A stretch of DNA of 64,000 nt from Ischnura elegans (taxonomy: Eukaryota > Arthropoda > Insecta > Odonata > Coenagrionidae), in contig NC_060254.1 of assembly GCF_921293095.1 (NCBI RefSeq), positions 62,418,069 to 62,482,068 of the forward strand. Direction: 5' to 3'. The notes under the pieces were generated by a model. That model did no database searches. It worked only from the letters and a program-made list of their open reading frames with translations, and had not been told where the DNA came from. The position numbers were made by a program, and so were the translations under genes. How positions within the stretch are numbered: the first letter of the stretch is position 1; the number at the start of each line of letters is the position of its first letter. Below are positions 22,899 to 33,499 of this stretch, piece after piece.

Positions 22899-23383
22899 CT
22901 AACAGAAAAAACCCTTGGCCGGTAATCGAACCACGGACTTTAAACTTAGCCTATTAAGTCCATGATAAAAGGGTCCTAACATACATTCATTAATTATTTC
23001 TTACTTTGAGCTACAGGAGTTAAATATTGGAGCGGTATTACAATCAATTTGAGCTACATTATATTTTTCACTCCCTGCCACTACAGGTGCAGGAGTCTCT
23101 TATAACAATTTTATAATTTTCTAAGAAAGATTTCAGAAAAAAATCTGTCAAAGCAGCTAACACTAGTTTCTCACGAAGCTGCTGTAGCATTTCTACTATT
23201 CCGATCAACCAATAAATTACAAGTTCGGATAAATTTTATATTGAGATGCAACTCCTTAACTATTTTTGAAACCAATGTAGAATTAAACAAAATTTACCCT
23301 TAGATTAGGCCACAAGATATGTTCTCTGTATCAAATATTCCAAGCTTTGTTCATTGAACCGAAAATACGTAACCTACTCCTTA

Positions 23384-23880
23384 GGCCCGCTTCACACGGA
23401 AGCGGACCGTCCGCGCTACGCGGTTCCATTTACGGTAATGGAAGCTTTCACATGAGTGCGGACCGTCCGCACGCGGAGGAGCCATCCGCGTGGCCCCTCC
23501 GCCCCGCGGATCATCCGCGCGCGTACGGGCCACGGAGACAGGTTGGTGCTTGCACATGAACGCGGACGGCTGATGCAGGCCAAGTAGAATTCGAGCGAGT
23601 CAGTAGAATTTGAGCGAGCGCGGTGATAAGAGTGATAAGAGTCTTTTCGCAATGGATTCAGGAGTTGACACTGATTTGAGAGGATTTGATTTGATTTGAG
23701 AGGAGTTGATATTGATTGGAGAGGTGGCAAAAAGGCCCAACTTGTGAAATGTCTCTCACGATAAGTATAAAGACCGTAATCTGCGACTAAAAGCGTGGGA
23801 AAAGATTACCAAAAGATTCTACCCTCGCCTTCAGGATATGGAAAAGAATGAAAAGAAGAAAACTGGTGAGTAGATTATTT
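23384..23880 (+). mobile_element. PIF/Harbinger 5' end with MADF exon
   Basis: The end GGCCCGCTTCACACGGAAGC lies directly after TTA (23381-23383), as expected for a Harbinger terminus and its TWA target. Subterminal GCGGACCGTCCGC palindromes follow (near 23402 and 23459). Downstream is a MADF-type coding exon. I found no matching right end, so the element is either long with its other end outside recognisable sequence, or truncated. Confidence 0.6.
23652..23865 (+). pseudogene. MADF-domain DNA-binding protein exon (Harbinger accessory protein), broken
   Basis: From ATG 23652 the frame is open for 15 codons, hits TGA at 23697-23699, and continues in the same frame as EELILIGEVAKRPNL, stop, NVSHDKYKDRNLRLKAWEKI. 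It ends at donor CTG|GTGAGT (23865/23866). The pattern KRPNLW..SHDKYK-RN-R-KAW matches the MADF fold seen in Harbinger-linked Myb/MADF proteins. The TGA at 23745-23747 stands exactly where the conserved Trp codon TGG is expected, so a single G-to-A change explains it. Two in-frame stops make it a pseudogene. In active elements this protein helps the transposase bind DNA and enter the nucleus. Confidence 0.68.
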
Positions 23881-24211
23881 TCATAGTAGTAGAAGTTGGT
23901 TACAATGTTGAAGCTCCAATTTTTATACAACCCACTAAGGCTTGTTTTCATTGTTTCACAAGTTGGGAGATGAAAGAGAGTTATTTGACTGGTGGGAAAA
24001 ATGGCAAAGTTGGGACAAATGATGGTTAATAATGAATCACGTACAGAAATAGGAATCGTTTTCAGATTTCCTGTTACGAATGAATAATTATGGAAAATGG
24101 TCATCAATTTTAATTTTACCCTGAGCTACTCATTTTCGAAACACCATTTTCTCTCGAACAACCAAGGAAGAATTTAAGTATACCGGAACTAGCCACTAGA
24201 CTACCCAGCCC

Positions 24212-24262
24212 GAAAATTAAATTCCCACCGGGTAAAATTCAACGTGAAAACTTTACGGAGTC
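24212..24262 (-). repeat. SINE fragment
   Basis: AAATTCCCACCGGGTAAAAT and TTCAACGT repeat the segment at 24819-24850 of the neighbouring SINE, in the same orientation. Only this short block is shared. Confidence 0.5.
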
Positions 24263-24317
24263 ACCCGTGATGCACAAACTGTGCGGTAATTCCATACAGA
24301 AAAAATTAATTCGCCTT

Positions 24318-24434
24318 GAACGGGATTCGAACCCGGATCTTCCGATATCTTAACTTACTCCCGGTAGCTTAACTGGATAAAGCACTCGACCGAAAATCGA
24401 GAGATACAGGTTCGAATCCCGGTCAAGGCGAATG
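24318..24434 (+). repeat. Inverted pair of tRNA-like 3' ends
   Basis: On the plus strand, GGTAGCTTAACTGGATAAAG resembles a tRNA A box/D arm, CTCGA-CCGAAAA-TCGAG an anticodon arm (loop anticodon GAA, phenylalanine-like, but with C instead of U at position 33), and GGTTCGAATCCCGG a T arm with B box, followed by TCAAGGCGA. The matching 5' acceptor strand is absent. Instead an inverted copy of the T arm and acceptor end lies at 24320-24345. It is therefore a tRNA-derived repeat rather than a working tRNA gene. Confidence 0.5.
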
Positions 24435-24579
24435 GTTTTTTTTTTCTCAGTGGGATTTCCGCGAAACCAAGGAAACGTGAAAGATGTAACCATTAAGATT
24501 CAAGGATGGCTCACTCGACTGAGTACTTTGACAACGCAAACGCTGCTGCTGACCGTTCGCACGAAGCCACGAACTGCTG

Positions 24580-24860
24580 ACCGTTTATTTATTTATTTAT
24601 TTATTTCCATTACCCCATAAACAGCACATTTTCGGCCTTTACAATGGGGAGTTAACGATTAACAATGAAGGACATTGACATACGCCCATGCCCTGGATAA
24701 GGGTAACTTACCCAGGCGGGACTCGAACCCGCGACCTTCGGTTTGGCAAGCGAGGACTTTACCCCGACGCCACCGAGGCCGAGGTTCGGCAAGTGCATGG
24801 TTTGGCACACGTCCCGGAAATAAAATTCCCACCGGGCAAAATTCAACGTAGCAGTCCGGT
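24580..24860 (-). mobile_element. tRNA-derived SINE
   Basis: On the minus strand a tRNA-like head runs from CCTCGGTGGCGTCGGGG (A box region) through a loop TTGCCAA (anticodon GCC, glycine-like) to GCGGGTTCGAGTCCCGC (T arm with B box) at about 24780-24707. A unique body follows and ends in an (AAAT)n tail at 24609-24585. Internal Pol III promoter boxes plus a simple-repeat tail are the hallmark of a SINE. About 80 bp with ATTTTGCCCGGTGGGAATTT precede the tRNA-like part and recur at 24212-24262. Confidence 0.78.
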
Positions 24861-24899
24861 GCCTCCAAAGCGGCAGATTGCATGTCTTGCGTAATTATG

Positions 24900-25510
24900 C
24901 CCAATTGTGAAATACGCCATCAATTACCCGCGATCCGTTGACATCCGCGCTCCTCTTCAAAGCGGAACCAGCGTTTCCTGCTTCACTCGAATCCACTTTT
25001 GCGCCGTTAAAAAGCGCACGTCTTTTTTTCTCCTACCTCTCTCTCTATTTATTTTCGCGGGAGGACGGAATGGCGCGTGGTTACGGTGGAAAAAGTGGCG
25101 AGGATACTGCGACGACCACGGAGCGGGATGACTAGCCGCTCCGCCCCGGGAGGAGATCACGTAATGATGAGGGATCCCGCGTCATTGGTATGGGCGTCCT
25201 CATTCCGACTCATTAGGGGACCCCGTTCCCCCATCCCCACTACTTCTCTATCCCCCCCAACACCCTACCCACGTCCTCTCTTTTTTAACAATCCACTCCA
25301 CTCCGATGGGTCCCTATAGAGCGGACGGCTTTCGGGAGGGTCGCCGATGATGCGCCCGAAGCACTCGAGATGGTTTTTAACTCTACCCTCCCTCGCACCC
25401 AAACCCTCACCCTGCACAGAACATTCCGGAGTCGCCGGTCGAATTAAAACCCACAGTGACGTAGTCGCGTTTCTGTCCGAACAGAAGGCAACAATAAACC
25501 TCGGCGCAGT
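24900..25510. other. GC-rich island, no clear gene
   Basis: A CpG-rich stretch with pyrimidine tracts (CCTACCTCTCTCTCTATT near 25033) and several short overlapping frames on both strands. A plus-strand mini frame MARGYGGKSGEDTATTTERD sits in it (ATG 25070). Nothing has a recognisable domain. It could be a promoter/CpG island for an unseen exon. Confidence 0.3.
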
Positions 25511-25629
25511 ACATACCAGAAATAGAAACTGAAGAGAAAAGGTAATGAGGGCACATCGCTCCCATTGGTAATACTAATACATTGGTAATACATGGTACTA
25601 CTAATGTTTTACAGTGCCACGGCAATACA

Positions 25630-25795
25630 CAGTGGCGGATCCAGAGAGAGATTAGGGAAGTTATAGCCCCTCCCCCTAGGGAATCCAATTTACACTAGAT
25701 AAAATGGTAATTTTGTTCGCATTCCCACTTCTGTTGGGAGGTTACCCCCAGGACACCACAAAGCCCCCCTTGTCCCTATCTTGAATCCGCTAAAA
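25630..25795. mobile_element. Short hAT-like MITE, degraded right end
   Basis: It starts CAGTGGCGGATCCAGAG and ends TTGAATCCGCTAAAA, with GGATCC/GAATCC as the surviving TIR. The 8-bp flanks GCAATACA and GCAGTACA match at 7 of 8 positions. It is 166 bp and non-coding. Confidence 0.55.
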
Positions 25796-25799
25796 GCAG

Positions 25800-28680
25800 T
25801 ACAGTAGTAGTTACATGACTCCGTATCGACCGTTCGTATTTTGTCTTTTTTTCGCTACGAACTACCCGTAAAACACTTGTTGTTGTTGAGTAAAAAAGTA
25901 AAACACAAGTTGTTATGGAGTTATTTTAAAATTTTCAGTTTAAAAGTAAAAAACATAACGTGAAACTTTTTCGGCATTTTCCTATATCATATACAGACAG
26001 AAACCTGTTCAGTTGCAATAGCCAGAATCACGGAATTAAAGTTTAAATTATTACAAAATTCACCATATCCAACAGATTAGGCCTCCAGTGACTTTTTCTT
26101 ATTTCAAAACTTGAAGAAATAACTTGAGGGACAACGGTTTATCTCTAATCAGGCCATCATCACCCAAAATAATGCCTATTTTCAAAGGAGACTATAATGA
26201 AAACTATAAAATAATCTCCCCATTATAATTTGTTTTTATACCTTTTACTAAAGACTTATTAAAGACCCTCGTATCTATCATTATACATTACTCACCTATC
26301 AGACTCTTCAAAACTAATTTCTAAAAAATCTAATCAGCACCCACGCTTTATCCTCAGAGTTATGTAGAATTTATTTTTTACTTTTTAGTGCTTTTTATAC
26401 TGTTATTTTTTTAATACGAGGTTTTAAAATCTATATAAATTTATTTTTTTTAAATATTACGCTATAATTTGAAAATTTCAGGAAGCATATGGTAGATTTT
26501 TCTCCAATTACATGTACCTCAAATATTAAATTTTTTCAAAGAGAAAATACCGAGTTAAAATTCCCATACTCCATGCACAGATAATGAAAATTGGGATCCA
26601 CTCTATACACCCTGAAAATTTCAAGACCGGTTGAGCGGAAGCGATGCGCTTTTACATAATTTGTTTCATTCCCCAGGAAATGCATTTCACTCCCATTAGG
26701 ATTACAATATAACATTTAGAAGAATAAAATTTCGCATTGTTTATCAGTGGAGTCAACGAGAGATAATATTAGAATCATATCTATCCTAACTAAAGCGAAT
26801 TGTTGGCACCAGAGACATCAGAGATCACTACAAAGCAAGAGCTGTAAATATAATATTTCAACCTTGACTCCAACAGCGAATTTTTTCCAGTCATTCTCTC
26901 TCTTAGCCCCTCTTCATCTTCGAGTGCGATGAACATTTTGACTGGTCCTACAGCCTCTCACCCACCCCATCGTCTCAAGGTTGAACATCTCTCTTGTACG
27001 TGTATGTGCCAGCCGCCAAGAGGAGGATAAACAAGACATTTTTTCCAAAGATGATATTTTTTCATGTGTCGGCGGTTAACTTTTCACACACTATAGAAAT
27101 ATTTATTGTTCAAATACTGTGTAGACCGGTATAAAACACCTCGTTACTTCAATAATAGCGATTTTTGCGTAGCAATAATGGGAATATTTCTCTTCATTTG
27201 AAATTACCAGTCAAAAACTTTAAAAGCATACGTTACCGGTCAATTTTCATGCGATCAATCACGTTTGTAACTTTGTAAGGCCCGTATGGTCCTGATGTTC
27301 ACATGAATGTATATTAATTGCGATAGTCACATTTTTTCTAACGATGATTCTGTGGAGATTGGCGTTCATGATGGACTCCAATAGTTCGTCGTATCGCTAC
27401 TTCCCAACAAAATATGATAAAGTTGCCTTCACATTAAAATGAATTCCATGTTTTAAAAAATAAATACGCAAATATTTTCGGAAAATAATTATAATAGTAT
27501 GCCACGCAGATTCCTTAATTTCCCGTCGGAATCTTTATGGCTCTCAAGCGAGCTTTCCATCAGAGAGGATGTTACAAAAGTTACCGCGCTTTTAGCTTAC
27601 TTTTACATCACTAACCATATTTCCAGGCTTAAAACGCAGCTAGAAAGATTTACCTACTGGAATTTATCGCCTCAAGATTGATAACCTTTCCATATAGTTA
27701 CTTCAATAATATCAATCGAGGCAAAAAAGGTTCAAAAAGACGAACAATGTGTTAATGAAATAAATTCTCGACATGGAAAGCCAACCTGAATGACAATATC
27801 ATCCCATTTTATGAACTACAGCAGTTATTTTTTAATTAGTAAATAGAGTCTAGTTTTTACTCATTCTAAGAATGAATACTATTGTCCGAAACTTAAAAAA
27901 TCTATTAAAATAAACAAAAAAGTTGTTTTTAAACATTTAAGTTGGATTTTTATTAAGTTTTCATTGTTCAGGTCATTATAGCTACGCGTTGTTGCCTAGA
28001 GTAAGTGGGCGAATAAAGTTGAGATATGGCATGAAATATTGCTTTAAACCGATGTTGGTTAATGTAAGGAATCCTTAAAAGTACATTTGGCGTTAGTCAT
28101 CGTTTCAAGGTTCTCCCATTATGAAGATTAAGCGGAAAATAAGTGAAATTATACATGGGAATTTTTAGCACTGACGGACTTTGAGAAGATGAGACGGCAT
28201 AACAGCTTGATCACTAATATTTAGCTTCACCTTCACCCGCAGAAACTCGGTCCTTCGTTTACGTAATTCCCATAGTTATTGTTCGTGGAACTGCAAACTC
28301 GAAGACCGACCTTATTGATTATATTCTGAAGGATCGGGAAAAAACTTAATCCATAAAAGGAAGTGTCATTGTTGGGTGGCCGACAAATGAGCGATGGAGC
28401 ACGTTTCCCGGGGAAACCCCGCAGCACCTCATGTCCCTTTTTGTCCTCTTTCCTCTTACAATCGCGACAAGGTTTTCTATTGTCGATAGGAACGGCGAAG
28501 GAGTACGGCTTGTAAGCAGTACGTCGTTCGCCGAGGAGTCAGCCGCGGTCAACCACTTAACGCTGGAGCACCGTCAAGGCCATAGTGGCGAATTTTCTCA
28601 AACGCGCGCTCCCATGTTTGTGCGAGTATGTCTTTGAGAGATTAATGCTGTACCATCTACATTTTACCCATTCTAATGGG
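25800..28680. other. AT-rich stretch without recognisable features
   Basis: I see no domain-bearing frame, RNA gene or convincing TIR pair. Short frames near 27499 and 28233-28637 lack motifs and borders. Possibly intronic or intergenic. Confidence 0.45.
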
Positions 28681-28689
28681 CACTAACTG

Positions 28690-29010
28690 ATATGGAGCGT
28701 AGCGCTTTACGGTGAGGAAACATGGACATTTAGGAAGGAGAACGAGAGAAGACTAGAGCCGTTCCAGATGTGGGTGAGAAGAAGAATTGAGAGAGTAAAG
28801 AGAACGGAAAGAAGGAGGTACAACGAAGTACTGGACAAGGTGGGTGAGGGTAGGCAGCTTCTAAATGAGATACGGAGGAGACAGAAGGTATGGATGGAGC
28901 GAGTACACAGCGGGGAGAGGATGTTGAAAGCAGTGTTAGAGGGTAGAATGTAGGGAAAAAGAGGATGGGATTTTTAGATAGAATGAAAAGGAACAGGCCT
29001 ACTTATGGAT
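28690..29010 (+). pseudogene. LINE reverse-transcriptase C-terminal fragment (family C)
   Basis: The plus strand translates as LYGEETWTFRKENERRLEP, FQMWVRRRIERVKRTERRR, then EVLDKVGEGRQLLNEIRRRQ and a stop after EGRM. The order YG-E-WT...E---FQMW-RRR---V...N-EVL--VG--R-LL--I-RRQ is the conserved C-terminal region of endonuclease-reverse transcriptases from non-LTR elements. It is related to, but distinct from, the copy at 36.8-37.1 kb. The RT catalytic part is missing. Confidence 0.75.
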
Positions 29011-30430
29011 TGAAGAGGGAAGAGCTTGATGGATAGGGAGGCTCCTAGAATTCTTCTTTAGTACTCCATGTAAACCTACCTTAATCGCTAAAATACTTAA
29101 TAAAATGGAAACTACAAGCCCGCTCACGAGGCTCATCTTGGGAGCTATAACTCAGGCGTAAATGGGAAAACATATGCTTCTTCAAATATATGCTTGTATA
29201 ACGAGCTAAGCTTCAGGGTGGCAAAACTCGCTATCCAATCTGAAACAGCGTGTTATCTGACGCAAGTTTTGAAATAAGTTCATAAAATAAAATGGCTCAG
29301 TAATTCAACGAATATTTTCTCGAAAAAGTTTGTAAATGTTACTCCGCGATTTAATGTATTGCAAAAGGCTTTCAAATGATTTTTCCTCGCAGATCCGAAG
29401 CAAAAGTCGTTCCTTCTGTGCAATCTTTCGTGAAATTGCTCTTTAAACTCTAGGCACTTATTAAAATTAGTAAAAATAGCCAAACAAATTAAGGGACGCA
29501 CGAGAATAAAACAAGTAAAATGAGCCATAAGTGAAATAAAAATAAATAAAACATTACAGATTACGTAGCATCACTCATAACAGACGGTAAACTAGAGCAA
29601 CAGCAATTGTTTCGAAGTAAAGGGATAGGGATAAGGGAGATAGAACGAGGAGAACGCTACACATCAGGTGGAAAGTCCCGTCCGTTTGTCGAATAGTATT
29701 CTGGATTTGAAAATCACTAAGGCGTATTTTGTAACTACAGAAATAAGCAATTTTTCAATAGCTTAAGTGCTCAAAGACCTATGCAATCTGCCGCATATAA
29801 TAGCTCTGAAGACGCAACTTACACACATGTAACATTCATTGTCAATGAAAAAGGATCATAGCTTAATCATACTTTAACTTGGACTTACACAGATTTCAAT
29901 GAGTTCCTTACTAAAAGAAGACGTCTACAGCAAATACATCTAACAGTATTTATTGAAAAAATGGGAATAAAGGAGACTTAAGAAGAATAAGTGAGCAAGA
30001 TTTTTCCGATAATGAGAGTTACCACTTACAAATTTGGGGAACGAATGTGTAACAATAGGAATTTGTAGCATTTAAAATAAATAACTAAATAAATATGTAA
30101 AATTTGTGCTTCTACTAGTTTTAATAAAACGGAAAAGGTAGAATTAAACAGGAATAGATTCACTTCTTTAAGCATAACCCTGTAACTTGTCCTTCCTCAC
30201 TCCATTTTCTTGCAGGATGCCGTTTATTGACTTACAATAGCTGAGAAAGCATTTGCTGTCCCCTCGGCTCCACAGCTTACGTGACCACTCAATCTAAGGC
30301 AGCTATCGTCATCGCACGGTGGTGAAGGGACGGGTCATCATCTTCCCATTCTCTCTTCACCACCCGAGTTCATGCGCTGAATTCATAATGACTAATTAGG
30401 TGATATAAGCCTCTTTAAATCAGTGCTTGC
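29010..30430. other. No recognisable features
   Basis: AT-rich sequence; a minus-strand frame at 29528-29280 is motif-free. Nothing further can be supported. Confidence 0.4.
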
Positions 30431-30435
30431 GCACT

Positions 30436-30646
30436 AGGGTGGTCCTCATTTCTGAAGTTTTCGAATTTCTTGTGGAACGCCCCTCAGTTTTGTTCCATTT
30501 GGTGAGAAAATAATTTATAAAATCATGAAATTTATTCGGTATCCGACTGCAAAAATAATTTTCATGCATTATTTTCTCACTAAATGGAACAAAACTGAGG
30601 GGTGGTCCAAAAGAAATTCGAAAACTTTAAAAATACGGAACACCCT
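30436..30646. mobile_element. 211-bp palindromic MITE
   Basis: The arms AGGGTGGTCC...CCCCTCAGTTTTGTTCCATT and their inverted copy (AATGGAACAAAACTGAGGGG...GGAACACCCT) fold almost end to end. The flanks CTTGCGCACT and CTTGCGTACG agree at 8 of 10 positions, suggesting a 9-10 bp target duplication of Mutator-like type. This is inferred, as the flanks have diverged. It is non-coding. Confidence 0.7.
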
Positions 30647-32789
30647 CTTGCGTACGTAAATAAGACATTTACCTTCATACTTTATGAACACAAATCGCTC
30701 TCAGATTTAGTCGTCCTAAAGACATTTCATTTGTTATAACATCAGAAAATAAAAACACATTTCGTCATGATAACATTGGCAAGTTCATTCTAAATGCGAA
30801 TCGGAAATTTATAAAAAGATATAGGTTAAGCGGCCATTTGGCCCGTTTCATCACTCAAAGTGCATGCCATGGTGCATGCCATAGCAACCCTCTAGCAGTA
30901 GCGTTGCCAGGATTTTGAAATAGGGGGTATACAGGATATTTCGGGGGGCCATTCCAGGGAGCATGGTTAACACCCATGGACAAAGGGGTCCTGGGATATT
31001 CCCTTTGCCTGTTTTTAAGGTTAAGGGGAGGGATGTAAGTGCGAACCTTTGCTTTCCTTCGACGCGAGAGTGCTCGTTACAGAGGAGTACAAAAGATTTT
31101 CAAGGAACTCATAATGCCGGAACCTCCATGGGGCTCCGGCGCGAAAGTGTTAACAAATAATCCCAAATTTTAATTTGTTCTGAAAACATTATTATAATAT
31201 ATATATATTAATATTATTTAATCTTATTTTATAATATACATGCTATTTTTCAACCATGGATGTCTACTACCGTGTGAGACGATTCAGTCCATTAATTTTA
31301 TTTATTTAAAGAAAATAAAAAATGCTGTTTACGCTGATAGAATCCATCAACGTTAATTTTTTCCCGTTAATTTACCCGATTTCCGCGATTATTTTCTATG
31401 AGCGCTCACTATGTCACTAAGGCATTGTAATATCAGGATTAATTTTTCATTGTGTAAACTATTAATTAGTGCTCTGTCAAACGGTTAGAAGAACTTTCAT
31501 AAAAGGTGTCAACAATAATGACATCACGCTTTTTGATAGTTCACGATCCGCTTTCGTACGACACAACAGCATCCCAGTTTAAGTTTTCGTCACCTCATAA
31601 TATTTAACTGGGAAAGCAAAAGAATAACTTTTTGCATAGTAAATTTTTGATGTAACTATTATGAGAGATGACATCAAGAACGGGATAGTTTCTTCAAGAA
31701 AGGGTGAAAGAGAAGAGTTATTTTTCGTTATCAATTTGTTGGCAACTGGTCTACAACAATAAAACTATTTGCATTTTCCACAGTACTTATTTACCATACA
31801 ATGCATTTCAACTCCAAGAACAACTCTCAGAAATTTACTGTACAAAAATACAGACATATTCCCACCTTCTCCGATGGGGTGTTTACTAAGTAAAATGCTC
31901 AAATTTATGATCTACTTCGGACAGGTAAGAAGAAAGGTCGCCACCTGAATAAAATTAGAGTATAACAGCTGCTGGCAATCACAAAATGATTCATTTCTCC
32001 CTGATGAACTCGTAGCATACATGTAAATTTGCAAAGGAGTGCAGTGCAAAGTCACATGAATGCTGAAATTCTATTCAGAGTTTGCATTAGAGGTAATTCA
32101 TCTAGAGAGAAAGGAAAAAAAGATTGGACGTTCTAGAGGAATATTGCATTGTACAGTCTCATGAAATTAATTTATTAAATGGTCAACTTTTTGAAAACCA
32201 TCCACGTCTTCTCAGCATTCCATTCTCAAATAAAGATACTACTTCCCCAGACCGTTACCTTCCGTAAAATTGTCCAATATCAATTCTCATACTTGGGTTT
32301 ATTTTTCGCCTTCTCCAATCCTTAGCCGCTCACTTCTCGCGTCGGAACCCCAACCCCCTTCCACCTTATTTCATCCTTCCCTTGCGCTTCTCGTCTCTCC
32401 TTTAACCCCTTGGATATTCCGTCTCATTATCCCCAGATGCCACAGAACCCTGACCACTTCAATTACCTCTTTAACTATGTCTTCACCCGATGCCCAAACC
32501 TTCTCAAACAATGCAAAATGCAAAAAAATGCCAAACCTTCTCAAACAACTCCTTGAACCTTTCTTTATGAGTGGACAACCCCAGCATATGCCGTATAATC
32601 CCTCAATAGAGTCCTGAAAACGGACGTTCTCCCGCCCCGTCCCTTTTTCTCCCGCGGGGAGTTCCCCAGCTTGCTACCTCATTTGAGTGGCCAATGACCT
32701 TTCCTTCTCTTTCCCTCCATTCCGTCTTTCCTAGAATTTTTATAGATAAATGTTCTTCCTCTCCAGCCCCTCTCCGCCTTTGAGTGAGT

Positions 32790-33048
32790 AAGATGTAAGA
32801 TCCGAAACTATATTGCACTATATGGCACGAAACTATGGTGCCTTTTCGGATCGGCACTTTTTTCCGTAAAGTGCCATTTCGGACTTGAGGAGGTTTCGTG
32901 CCATCGCATTTCGTGCAATTTCGGCTTAGAGCCTTTTCGGTTTCGTGCCTTTTCGGTTTAGTGCCTTAAAGTGGCAGCGGTCCGAAACTATTGAAATTTC
33001 GTGCTTTAAAGTGCTTTTTCGTATCGGATCACATCCCTGGATGTAACC
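32790..33048. repeat. Repeat built from GTGCC and TTTTCGG words
   Basis: Within 250 bp the words GTGCC(A/T), TTTCGG, CGAAAC and AAAGTGC recur many times in both orientations (for example GTGCCTTTTCGGATCGGCAC at 32840-32859, GTGCCTTTTCGGTTTAGTGCC near 32946). The right edge ATCGGATCACATCCCTG looks like a TIR, and GATGTAAG/GATGTAAC flank the block (7 of 8). It may be a hAT-type MITE with a truncated left end. Non-coding. Confidence 0.45.
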
Positions 33049-33264
33049 CAGAAACGCCCAAATGCGCAAATGTTGCTGATAAAGCTCACTGAAAGATTAA
33101 TTGTTTCAGACAATAAAAATATCGCATTATCTTCCAACCTTAATTATTTAACATCCTTTAAAAAGCATTAGATAAAATCCCGAGTATTGAATAAAATGTC
33201 GGAAAGGATGGATACCTAAGATTAACGTTTATAATGGTAACGGCAAAGTACATCCAAAAAAAGT

Positions 33265-33385
33265 TGGCGTTGCCATAGTTCAGTACCTACGAAGTTGCGA
33301 CCACATATTTATGGACAAATAATGCTCAAATTGTCTGCTCAACCACCTCCTAATGTTTGTCGATTTTTCCTGAAACACCCTGTAT
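33265..33385 (-). repeat. GGGTGTTTCAGGAA repeat, second copy
   Basis: The minus strand reads ACAGGGTGTTTCAGGAAAAA, TAGGAGGTGGTTGAGC, CAATTTGAGCATTATTTGTC and GTGGTCGCAACTT, in the same order as the plus-strand copy at 6533. Confidence 0.55.
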
Positions 33386-33499
33386 TTATGAGCCCGCTTT
33401 TTCTTGCCTTCATGGACGAAGTCTTTTTTTAAGCGTTCATTAGAATGGTGTCTACTTCGGTTTGCTGTTAACGAGGAAGTAATAATGCTTGTCAATGGC

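Noticed and set aside
24361..24432. Functional tRNA-Phe gene
   Set aside because: The 5' acceptor strand is absent and position 33 is C; better explained as a tRNA-derived repeat.
24707..24780. Functional tRNA-Gly gene
   Set aside because: The anticodon stem pairs poorly and the sequence continues into a SINE body with an (AAAT)n tail.
32270..32617. 115-codon plus-strand frame rich in Ser, Pro and Leu
   Set aside because: Low-complexity pyrimidine-rich strand; no domain or splice evidence.
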